Of a DNA stretch of 25,595 nucleotides, positions 7,677 to 14,523 are shown one piece after another (position 1 is the stretch's first letter; the number at the start of each line of letters is the position of its first letter). The DNA comes from Bacillota bacterium. GTDB lineage: Bacteria; Bacillota; Clostridia; Acetivibrionales; DSM-1351. The notes beneath the pieces were generated by a model, which worked only from the letters and a program-made list of their open reading frames with translations, was not told the DNA's origin and made no database searches. The position numbers and the translations under genes were made by a program. The stretch covers positions 1 to 25,595 of the forward strand of contig JAEZOA010000090.1 in NCBI GenBank assembly GCA_023441625.1, written 5' to 3'.

Positions 7677-7728
7677 TTGTAATTCTCCTTCTTTCGTTTA
7701 TTTTTTTAACTTACACTTATATATAACA

Positions 7729-7744
7729 GCAAGTTTCATGCCAA
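7729..7744 (-). promoter_or_regulatory. Sigma-54 (-24/-12) promoter of the lyase operon
   Basis: On the minus strand the sequence is TTGGCATGAAACTTGC: the GG and GC dinucleotides are exactly 10 bases apart, as in the TGGCAC-N5-TTGC consensus. Transcription would start near 7717, about 40 bases before the lyase ATG. An enhancer-binding activator gene lies just upstream and rpoN lies downstream, both on the same strand. Confidence 0.85.
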
Positions 7745-7781
7745 CTTTATTTTTTGCAGAAATTATATAATTATTATTAAA

Positions 7782-7800
7782 AATCACTTTTTTTGTGATT
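7782..7800. promoter_or_regulatory. Dyad AATCAC-N7-GTGATT upstream of the sigma-54 promoter
   Basis: Perfect 6-bp inverted arms around an all-T spacer (on the plus strand), about 40 bases upstream of the -24 element. It could be an additional regulator site or a bend in this AT-rich upstream region. It is too symmetric to ignore but not assignable. Confidence 0.35.
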
Positions 7801-7846
7801 AATTAATGGATGATAAGACAAAAAAGGACAGTAAAGAAATAAATAG

Positions 7847-7863
7847 TGTCTCAATATTAGACA
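7847..7863. promoter_or_regulatory. Candidate upstream activator site TGTCT-N7-AGACA
   Basis: A perfect 5-bp dyad centred about 138 bases upstream of the predicted start of the lyase transcript, a usual distance for enhancer sites of sigma-54 activators. On the minus strand further TGTC half-sites occur at about 7829-7826 and 7819-7816, closer to the promoter. The Fis-type helix-turn-helix of the adjacent activator is the obvious candidate to bind here; this is inference from position. Confidence 0.45.
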
Positions 7864-7930
7864 ATATAAAACTATTAAAGAATGGTGGTAAAACGAACGA
7901 TAACGACGATGTTCAACAATAGACTACACA

Positions 7931-7979
7931 AAAAGCCATCAAAATTGTTCTGATATAGGACAAAGTTTTGATGGCTTTT
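7931..7979 (-). terminator. Strong intrinsic terminator after the sigma-54 activator gene
   Basis: AAAAGCCATCAAAA (7931-7944) and TTTTGATGGCTTTT (7966-7979) form a perfect 14-bp stem with a 21-base loop. The minus-strand T-run ends the activator transcript (stop at 8021) and insulates it from the lyase promoter about 200 bases downstream. Confidence 0.88.
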
Positions 7980-8020
7980 ATGATATATGTTTTATTTTGA
8001 TACAATTAGTTTATTTAAAA

Positions 8021-9379
8021 TTATTCTTCATATTCAATCCCATATTCCTGCAATTTTCGATAAAGAGTCGAACGCGAAATTTTTAAATGCTTAGCTGCGA
8101 TTGACTTTGATTTATATGTTTCTAAGGCTTTTTCTAAAGTTTTGGCTTCTATTTCACTCAGAGAAGGAAATTTGCTGAATATAAAATTTATATTATTTTC
8201 AGATTTTTTCTTGTTATAAATATTCTCTGGTAAATCGTCAAGATCAATCACACCATCTTCATCACTAACAATACATACCTCAATAATATTTTCTAACTCC
8301 CTTATATTTCCGGGGTATGAGTACTCATTAAGAATTTTTAATGTTCTGGGGGCAACAGATACTTGTTTTCCAAGCCTATTACCTATTTTTTCAACAGAAT
8401 TGTTTATATACAGATAAATATCTTCCTTTCTGTCACGCAGAGCTGGAATTACTATCTTTATTACTGCTAGCCTATAGTATAAATCTTCTCTAAAAGTATT
8501 CTCATCAATCATATCAATTAAATTTTTGTTTGTAGCAGCAATAACCCGCACATCTATATGTTTTAATCGGGTTCCTCCAACCCTCATGATTTCTCTACTT
8601 TGTAGTACTCTTAATAATTTTGCTTGAAGATGAAAATTCATATCTCCTATCTCATCTAAAAAAATTGTTCCTTTATCAGCTAGCTCAAACATACCTTGTC
8701 TTCCGCCTTTTTTAGCCCCTGTAAATGCTCCTTCTTCATAGCCAAAAAGTTCACTTTCCAAAAGACTTTCTGGAATTGCTGCACAATTTACTGTAATAAA
8801 TGGTTTATCTGACCTTGAGCTATGCTTGTGTATAAATCTTGCAAATACCTCTTTACCAGTTCCGCTCTCTCCGTTTAAAAGTACGGTAGAGTTAACCTGT
8901 GAAGCTTTTTGAGCAGTTTTAATCATCTTCAGCATTAATGGATTTTTACCAATGACAACGTTACTATCTTTGTCATTTATAAAATTAAGCTCACTATAGA
9001 GGTGATTTATTGTTGATTCAGCACGCTCAAGCTTTTTATATAGCTTTTGAATTTCTGAGACATCTCTGAATATGGATATAGCACCTTCAATTTTTCCATC
9101 ATGAATAAATGGCACAATATTAGATATAACTTCTCTACCCTTTACTTTTGATTTTATACCTATAAGTTGACTACCAGTCTTGATGACTTGTGGTATATGA
9201 GAATCAGGAACAACATCTGATACCTTTTTTTCAAGGAATTCATTACATGGGATTCCTGTGATACGGTAATTTGCTTCATTTACATATAGTATATTTTCGT
9301 CACTATCCGCCACTACAATTCCATCATGTATAGTTTGCAGAATACTTTCGCTTTGTTTTATAATGTTATGTATATACAT
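8021..9379 (-). CDS. Sigma-54-dependent transcriptional activator (PAS - AAA+ - Fis HTH)
   Basis: 452 residues. An N-terminal PAS sensor domain (about 1-112: ILQTIHDGIVVADSDENI, LYVNEANYRITGIP) is followed by a short coiled linker (about 110-135). The central AAA+ domain has Walker A GESGTGKE (170-177), the sigma-54-contacting GAFTGA loop (217-222), Walker B FLDEIGD (240-246) and the arginine-finger region REDLYYRL. A Fis-type helix-turn-helix occupies about 406-452 (IAAKHLKISRSTLYRKLQ). There is no receiver domain, so activation is probably by ligand or redox sensing through PAS rather than by phosphorylation. Start ATG 9379 has GGGAGG 6 bases upstream. The gene ends before a strong terminator and directly precedes the sigma-54-promoted lyase operon, its likely target. 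The layout recalls TyrR- or RocR/BkdR-like local activators; the effector is unknown. Confidence 0.95.
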   Translation of the reverse strand: MYIHNIIKQSESILQTIHDGIVVADSDENILYVNEANYRITGIPCNEFLEKKVSDVVPDSHIPQVIKTGSQLIGIKSKVKGREVISNIVPFIHDGKIEGAISIFRDVSEIQKLYKKLERAESTINHLYSELNFINDKDSNVVIGKNPLMLKMIKTAQKASQVNSTVLLNGESGTGKEVFARFIHKHSSRSDKPFITVNCAAIPESLLESELFGYEEGAFTGAKKGGRQGMFELADKGTIFLDEIGDMNFHLQAKLLRVLQSREIMRVGGTRLKHIDVRVIAATNKNLIDMIDENTFREDLYYRLAVIKIVIPALRDRKEDIYLYINNSVEKIGNRLGKQVSVAPRTLKILNEYSYPGNIRELENIIEVCIVSDEDGVIDLDDLPENIYNKKKSENNINFIFSKFPSLSEIEAKTLEKALETYKSKSIAAKHLKISRSTLYRKLQEYGIEYEE

Positions 9380-9391
9380 ATATTGCCTCCC

Positions 9392-9778
9392 ATGGTTATC
9401 CGCTAAAATACATATTTATAGTTTCTATTTTAGAATAATCTTTATCAAACAATAATTTGTAACAGCTGTTAGTTATTCCATTCCTTTGAATTGAAGAATC
9501 CAACAACAACTTGTAAAGCCCTGTAGGTATGGTGACGATAACTTTAAATGATAAATAAATATAAAAATACCTTGACCACATAATTAATGTGTTTTTATAT
9601 TTATATAATATTATTTATTAATTAGCAAAAAATATAACATAATTATTTATTTTACAAATTTTCTTAACATCAAAAAGATACACTTCCATCATCATTTACG
9701 TGACAAAATGTCTGGCATTTACAATTCTTATATTTTTGTGAAACTAATATTTACACAGGAGGAAAGTACATAAATACT
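9392..9778. other. AT-rich intergenic region upstream of the sigma-54 activator
   Basis: No gene is supported here. A 61-codon minus-strand frame (9396-9581) lacks a ribosome site and resembles no family. The stretch 9580-9660 is extremely AT-rich and presumably holds the activator promoter, but several -10-like hexamers compete and none stands out. AGGAGG at about 9758 on the plus strand has no reading frame at a proper distance. Confidence 0.5.
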
Positions 9779-9874
9779 TATGCTCATCGTGGTCAGCTGT
9801 AAATGGTTTCCTGTCCATAAGGCAATACGGAAATCCTCGTTCTGTTTAGTAGCCTTTTCAATATTAACTACAAC
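9779..9874 (-). pseudogene. N-terminal fragment of a cupin-domain protein gene
   Basis: On the minus strand 32 codons read VVVNIEKATKQNEDF and RIALWTGNHLQLTTMSI. I recognise this from memory as the start of small Firmicute cupin (mannose-6-phosphate isomerase-like) proteins, which continue with glycine- and histidine-rich metal-binding cupin motifs. Here the resemblance is lost after MSI, and the cupin metal ligands are absent. GTT stands where the initiator ATG would be, and there is no ribosome site. It is interpreted as a leftover of a deleted gene between two operons. Confidence 0.55.
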
Positions 9875-9937
9875 GGTTGCTTTTTATTTAAAATACATTA
9901 ATTGTTATAATAGGTAATGTATCTTAATATAACTAAA

Positions 9938-9972
9938 AGGACTGAACTCTGTACAATACAGAATTCAATCCT
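9938..9972 (-). terminator. Intrinsic terminator of the aldolase-tctBAC operon
   Basis: Arms 9938-9953 and 9957-9972 form a 16-bp stem with a 3-base loop. Its two imperfect positions are C/A on the plus strand but G-U on the minus-strand RNA, so the stem is fully paired only in the minus transcript. That transcript continues TTTTAGTT. It lies 36 bases past the tctC stop. Confidence 0.82.
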
Positions 9973-10007
9973 CATTAGTCGATTAAAAGCTCTTGCCTAA
10001 CTTTATG

Positions 10008-11042
10008 CTATTTTCCTAGATCCATCTTTGAGAGAAGATCATTAAAGAATGTGTATTGCTCATTAACGAAAGTCTTCATGTCAGCTGAGTTCTTGTATGA
10101 AACAATCATACCTCTTTCAGCAATAAATGTTTTAAATTCATCTGTACTAGCTGCTTTTTCAAGTGCACTACTTAATACATTTCTTACATCTTCTGGTGTG
10201 TCCTTAGGAACTGCGAAACCACCCCAACCACTGAGTGAAATGTCTATACCACTTTCTTTGAGAGTAGGAACATCTGGGAATGCAGGATCGCGTTCATCAG
10301 TCATAACAGCAAGAATCTTAAGTTTACCAGCTTCAACACCGGATTTTACTTCACCTGAGTTAACTGTTACAGCCTCAATGTGTTTTCCCATAAGAGCTGT
10401 TACTGCAGGAGCAGCACCATCAAATGGAATGTGGTTAAAGTCTACACCTGTCTTTTGTTCAATAGCTGAAGCTGCAATATGCCAAATGGAACCTGTACCA
10501 GAGTTACCAACTCTCACTTTACCAGGATTTGCCTTTGCGTAATCTATGAACTCTTGAATTGTATTATAAGGAGCATCTGCTGGAACGGTTACAGCTGCTG
10601 GTACCAATGTAGTTTGACCAATATAATCGAATGAATCTGGAGTAAGGTCAGAAAGATTTAATGCTTTATGCATAACCAATTCAACGGGAACATAGGTCAT
10701 AGTATAACCATCAGGATTACTTGCTGAAACATAGGACATACCAACTCCACCTGATCCACCAGATTTGTTAACTATCATAACGGCTTTTCCAAGTTCTTTT
10801 TCCATACCCTTTGCAATGATACGAGCAGTCATATCTGATGCTCCGCCTGCATTGAATGGAACTACAATAGTAAGATCTCTTTCAGGGAATGTAGTAGTTG
10901 TTGCTGTAGAAGTTCCAGCAGTTGTTGGAGCTGCTGTGCTAGTAGTACTTTCAGATCCTGTTGTCGTTGTTCCACAGCCTGCTAAAAGTGATACTGTCAG
11001 AACTAATGATACCGCTACGCCTTTCATACGTTTTCCTATCAT
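10008..11042 (-). CDS. tctC: Tripartite tricarboxylate transporter substrate-binding lipoprotein (TctC/Bug family)
   Basis: 344 residues. A lipoprotein signal peptide (MIGKRMKGVAVSLVLTVSLL) ends in the lipobox LAGC, with Cys23 lipidated. A Thr/Ser/Ala-rich linker to about residue 50 tethers the receptor to the membrane surface. The mature domain starts ERDLTIVVPFNAGGASD, the Bug-family phosphate-like loop that binds a ligand carboxylate. It continues with VVN-type strands, the YTM and FIDYAKANPGKVRVGNSG blocks, FDGAAPAVTALMGKHIEA and the C-terminal domain FPDVPTLKESG. Family ligands are carboxylic acids and related polar molecules. Start ATG 11042 has GGAGG 7 bases upstream. It is the last gene of the operon after tctA, and a terminator follows. 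Having the receptor in the operon supports a dedicated uptake system. Confidence 0.95.
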   Translation of the reverse strand: MIGKRMKGVAVSLVLTVSLLAGCGTTTTGSESTTSTAAPTTAGTSTATTTTFPERDLTIVVPFNAGGASDMTARIIAKGMEKELGKAVMIVNKSGGSGGVGMSYVSASNPDGYTMTYVPVELVMHKALNLSDLTPDSFDYIGQTTLVPAAVTVPADAPYNTIQEFIDYAKANPGKVRVGNSGTGSIWHIAASAIEQKTGVDFNHIPFDGAAPAVTALMGKHIEAVTVNSGEVKSGVEAGKLKILAVMTDERDPAFPDVPTLKESGIDISLSGWGGFAVPKDTPEDVRNVLSSALEKAASTDEFKTFIAERGMIVSYKNSADMKTFVNEQYTFFNDLLSKMDLGK

Positions 11043-11129
11043 ACGATTTCCTCCATTTTGTATAGTTTTTGTTAATCTATTTGAATTATTAATAGATTCT
11101 TATAATATAATGTGAAATTAATCTTAATA

Positions 11130-12635
11130 TTAACCATCACTGTCAGCGAGTAATGCAGATTTTTTATTTTTCATCTCAGCATAAAGACTGAATACCAGGA
11201 CAGCTGCTGATATAATAATCATTACAAGAGAAATTGGACTTGTAACAAGACCTGCCATACTTCCGTTCATTTTAACTGATTGTAATAATGCAGTTTCCAT
11301 CATTGAACTTAGTACATAAGTCAAAACAATAGGAGCCATTGGGATATCAATTTTCTTCATAATATAACCTACAGCACCGGCTATAAGCATTACTACAACA
11401 TCAAATAAATCATTGTTTACAGTATAAGCACCTAGAACTGATATAATTAAAACAATAGGATAAAGCAGCTTTGCTGGAATAGTAGCGATCTTTGCCCAAT
11501 AACCTGCCAGTGGCAAATTCATAATCAGCAATATAGCATTTCCTATAAACATACTTGCGATAATACCCCATACAAAGACGGGCTGTTCACTGAACAAAGT
11601 AGGTCCCGGAGTTAAGCCGTGCATTATAAATGCACCAAGAAGAATTGCAATAGTAGGTGAGCTTGGAATTCCAAGTGTGAGAAGTGGTATCATTGCACCA
11701 CCACAGTAGGAATTATTAGCTGTTTCTGGTCCTGCAACACCTTCAACTGCACCTTTACCAAACTTCTCAGGATGCTTGGAAAGTCTTTTCTCCATTGAAT
11801 AAGAGATAAGTGCAGGTACTGCTGAACTGGTTCCAGGAATCAAGCCAGTAAAGAAACCTAAAATAGTTCCGCGGCCAATAGCACCAGCCACTGGTTTCAT
11901 TTCGTCCTTTTCTGGCCAAAGCTTTTTTATCTTTTCAGGTCTACCTACGGCTGAAAGATCTTCCATACCAATAAAAATTTCAGAAAGGCCAAACAATCCC
12001 ATTGAAATTGTAACTAGATCCATACCGCCAATTAGAAATGGTTGATCAAAAGTATAGCGAAGTGCACCTGAAACAGGATCCATACCAACGATGGATAGAA
12101 TTAAACCTATAAATATGGCAACCAATCCACGAATCATTGAAGTACCCATTAATCCTACAACCATTGTCAGACCAAAAAGCATTAATGAAAACATTTCAGT
12201 TGGGCCAAATTTCAAAGCCCATTCTGCAAGTGGAGGTCCGATTAGAGCCAACCCCAAAATTGATACTATTCCTCCGATAAAAGATCCGCTTGCTGCAACA
12301 CCGAGGGCAACACCGGCTCGACCTTGTTTAGCCAGCGGGTTACCATCAAGACATGTTATAACTGAAGCTGCTTCGCCAGGTGTGTTTATTAAAACAGAGG
12401 TGATTGTACCTCCGTACATACCACCATAATAAATACCGGCTAGCATAATAATTGCAGATACTGGCTCCATACCGTAAGTCAGTGGTATCAAAAGTGCGGT
12501 TCCAGTGGTTGGACCTATGCCTGGAAGAACTCCGACAAGCATACCTACTGTAACACCGATGAGACAGTACAGCAGATTCCACCATGATAAAGCAACACCG
12601 AACCCTGATAATAAATCGGCAAAGTTATCTAGCAT
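11130..12635 (-). CDS. tctA: Tripartite tricarboxylate transporter large membrane subunit (TctA)
   Basis: 501 residues with about 11-12 membrane segments, the usual size of TctA, the large transporting subunit working with TctB and TctC. Diagnostic blocks are visible: GVLPGIGPTTGTALLIPLTY, then GIYYGGMYGGTITSVLINTPGE, GNPLAKQGRAGVALG, and the second-half repeat GFFTGLIPGTSSAVPALISY with TLGIPSSPTIAILLGAF. Transport is thought to be driven by an ion gradient. Start ATG 12635 has AGGAGG 8 bases upstream, 12 bases after the tctB stop. An 87-base gap separates it from tctC. Substrate is unknown; the co-transcribed aldolase suggests a keto- or hydroxy-acid, which is inference. Confidence 0.96.
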   Translation of the reverse strand: MLDNFADLLSGFGVALSWWNLLYCLIGVTVGMLVGVLPGIGPTTGTALLIPLTYGMEPVSAIIMLAGIYYGGMYGGTITSVLINTPGEAASVITCLDGNPLAKQGRAGVALGVAASGSFIGGIVSILGLALIGPPLAEWALKFGPTEMFSLMLFGLTMVVGLMGTSMIRGLVAIFIGLILSIVGMDPVSGALRYTFDQPFLIGGMDLVTISMGLFGLSEIFIGMEDLSAVGRPEKIKKLWPEKDEMKPVAGAIGRGTILGFFTGLIPGTSSAVPALISYSMEKRLSKHPEKFGKGAVEGVAGPETANNSYCGGAMIPLLTLGIPSSPTIAILLGAFIMHGLTPGPTLFSEQPVFVWGIIASMFIGNAILLIMNLPLAGYWAKIATIPAKLLYPIVLIISVLGAYTVNNDLFDVVVMLIAGAVGYIMKKIDIPMAPIVLTYVLSSMMETALLQSVKMNGSMAGLVTSPISLVMIIISAAVLVFSLYAEMKNKKSALLADSDG

Positions 12636-12647
12636 AAGTAAAACCTC

Positions 12648-13181
12648 CTAAAACCCAAGTGAATTTACAGGCAATGGAACTGAGAATAAAACTTTAAAAA
12701 TATAGAAACAAATAAAGGTTATTACAACTGACAATAAAATTGCTTGCCAAAGCTTGTAATTTCTGATAAGCACAACAAACATCAATAGTGAACCTGCAAT
12801 GCAAAATCCAACTTTGTCCAGTAAAAGGATAAATACAATACAGGAAAGAAAAACTGTGAAAACACTTATCAATTGTTTTTTTCCTGGAAAGCTAGTTCCA
12901 AATTTGAAAACTGCCTTAGTACATGACATCCATAGATAAATGATAGAAATTATAATTGAAATTCCTGATAACCATCTTGGATACATACCTGGGCCTGGTC
13001 CATATTGTGTTTCATATTGAAGATCAAATGACATTACAAAAAATAATATTGAAAAGGCTAGATATGCAATACCGAACCATAGCGCAGCATTTTGATTTTT
13101 AATCCAAGCTACAAAATTACTATCTTCTTTTTTTATAGATTTATTTATCAAATAAATCAGCCGCCTCTCTATTGAGTGCAT
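12648..13181 (-). CDS. tctB: Tripartite tricarboxylate transporter small membrane subunit (TctB)
   Basis: Up to 177 residues with four predicted membrane segments. The first is LWFGIAYLAFSILFFVMSF; the short motif GPGPGMYPRWLS after it is characteristic of TctB. The remaining three follow a basic stretch (SFPGKKQLI). TctB is the small subunit that assembles with TctA. The start is uncertain: ATG 13181 lies inside the aldolase gene (41-base overlap) with only a weak AAGG upstream, whereas TTG 13151 would shorten the overlap. Either way translation is probably coupled to the aldolase. The 12-base gap to tctA supports one transcript. Confidence 0.9.
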   Translation of the reverse strand: MHSIERRLIYLINKSIKKEDSNFVAWIKNQNAALWFGIAYLAFSILFFVMSFDLQYETQYGPGPGMYPRWLSGISIIISIIYLWMSCTKAVFKFGTSFPGKKQLISVFTVFLSCIVFILLLDKVGFCIAGSLLMFVVLIRNYKLWQAILLSVVITFICFYIFKVLFSVPLPVNSLGF

Positions 13182-14052
13182 CTAATGCGGCCTTGAAATC
13201 ATGAACCTCACTTTCCGTCAGATCAAGCTGAGGTGCTTTCATTACGCCGGCATCAATACCTCTCATTGCAAGTCCATTTTTAAAATATGACATGTTACTA
13301 CCATTTCTTAATACTTCACAATATTTTGTTGCAATTTTCTGAGCTTTTCTTGCCTTTGGAATATCATTTTCCAAAAATGCATTGTAAACAGCAACAAAAG
13401 GTTCGGGATATACGCAGGATATTCCAGATACTACTCCTGAACAACCCATAGCGAGTTCTGACAGAAATAATCTATCAGTTCCTGGAACTACATCAAAACT
13501 ATCATTATTAATAGTAAGGAATTTATCCATCTTAAGTAAATCAGGATAACTATACTTTATGCCAACAACATTTTTACAACGATTTGCTATTTTTTGAACA
13601 ACTTCAAAGGAAAGATCGTTTGCAGCACATTGTGGAATTCCATATAGATATATAGGAAAATCAGAGGATAGACTGTCTGAAATAGTAGTAAAGTACTCTT
13701 CCATTTCACGATCATTTACGGCAAAGTAATTTGGTGTAACTACTCCAATGCCGTCTGCTCCGATTTGCTCTGCATGCTTTGCTAACTCAATTGTTTCTTC
13801 CTGTGTTGTAGCTCCCACATGAATATAAACAGTTACGCGATGATTCGCTGTCCTAACTACTGTTTCTGCAATAGCTTTTCTGTCTTCTTTGGATATTCGT
13901 AAGCATTCTCCCGTCGTACCTAATGGATACAAGCAATGAACTCCTTTTGATATCAAAAATTCTGTTAGGTTTGACATTTTTTCAAGGTTGACACTTCCAT
14001 CCTTATTAAATGGTGTTACCATAGCTGTAATTACTCCGTTTAAAAGTTTCAA
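13141..14052 (-). CDS. DHDPS/N-acetylneuraminate-lyase family aldolase (not typical DapA)
   Basis: Class I (Schiff-base) aldolase of the (beta/alpha)8 DapA/NAL family. Visible motifs are LNGVITAMVTPFNKDGSVN, the substrate-carboxylate loop PLGTTGECL, TPNYFAVND, the catalytic Tyr in FPIYLYGIP, and the Schiff-base Lys in VVGIKYSYPD. The Arg that follows Y-N-x-P in true dihydrodipicolinate synthases is missing (YGIPQCAAND), which argues for a catabolic pyruvate- or keto-acid-handling lyase or dehydratase rather than lysine synthesis. The frame is open to 14106, but TTG 14052 is preferred. It has AGGAG 10 bases upstream and gives 303 residues, the family norm. It is the first gene of the tct operon, behind a strong sigma-A promoter, so its substrate is probably what TctABC imports or a product of it. 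Confidence 0.88.
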   Translation of the reverse strand: MKLLNGVITAMVTPFNKDGSVNLEKMSNLTEFLISKGVHCLYPLGTTGECLRISKEDRKAIAETVVRTANHRVTVYIHVGATTQEETIELAKHAEQIGADGIGVVTPNYFAVNDREMEEYFTTISDSLSSDFPIYLYGIPQCAANDLSFEVVQKIANRCKNVVGIKYSYPDLLKMDKFLTINNDSFDVVPGTDRLFLSELAMGCSGVVSGISCVYPEPFVAVYNAFLENDIPKARKAQKIATKYCEVLRNGSNMSYFKNGLAMRGIDAGVMKAPQLDLTESEVHDFKAALDALNREAADLFDK

Positions 14053-14185
14053 TTTTTGTCCACTCCTATCGTTTGATGTTTGCTTGAATATTTTTAGTAT
14101 AGGCAATATTTAGAATTCTATAACTATAGTATAATTTAATAAATTTAGCTTAAAATTTCTAAATACATTACCTTCTATATTTCGA

Positions 14186-14214
14186 AGTATACTATTCGCT
14201 TATCTCGATGTCAA
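14186..14214 (-). promoter_or_regulatory. Sigma-A promoter of the aldolase-tct operon
   Basis: On the minus strand TTGACA (14214-14209), a 17-base spacer and TATACT (14191-14186): a near-consensus promoter. The start would be near 14179, leaving a leader of about 127 bases. That leader carries the palindrome TAGAATTCTA (14111-14120). A TTCGAA-centred imperfect dyad overlaps the start region at about 14178-14189 and could be an operator. Confidence 0.75.
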
Positions 14215-14418
14215 TATAATTTAAAAGAATTTATTAAAGAATAAACTATGTATTTTATGCAAAATTACAAAAAATATGGGAATATATCTATTGAAATTTG
14301 TATTATAATCATAAAAAATGTAGAAAAATGAAGGTGTTACTGAATCTTAAGCATGATTATTTGAATTGTTACTGATTAAAAATTATTAAAATATATTTAA
14401 AATTTATTAAAATCTTAA

Positions 14419-14446
14419 TTGACATTCTATAGTTAGTTGTTATAAT
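14419..14446 (+). promoter_or_regulatory. Sigma-A promoter of the Ca2+-ATPase gene
   Basis: Consensus TTGACA (14419-14424), a 16-base spacer and consensus TATAAT (14441-14446). The start would be near 14453, about 70 bases before the ATG. The DNA between this and the divergent aldolase promoter (about 200 bases) is AT-rich and shows no gene. Confidence 0.8.
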
Positions 14447-14523
14447 AGTCGTATAGAAATACACTGATTTTTTAATACTAAAGCTTTAAAGGAGTTAAAA
14501 ACATTGTTGAAAGGTGTGTTAAT

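Noticed and set aside
7806..7922. Plus-strand 38-codon frame (MDDKTKKDSKEINS...) in the lyase promoter region
   Set aside because: No ribosome site, lysine/asparagine-rich as expected for AT-rich DNA, and it lies across the presumed activator sites.
9396..9581. 61-codon minus-strand frame upstream of the sigma-54 activator
   Set aside because: No ribosome site, no recognisable family, aromatic-rich composition typical of random AT-rich frames.
9780..9917. Plus-strand 45-codon frame near an AGGAGG at 9758
   Set aside because: The ribosome-site spacing (about 16 bases) is too long, and the opposite strand carries a clear cupin fragment that explains the open frame.
14053..14106. Longer aldolase starting at ATG 14106
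   Set aside because: No ribosome site there; the extra 18 residues precede the conserved family start, and TTG 14052 has AGGAG at 10 bases.
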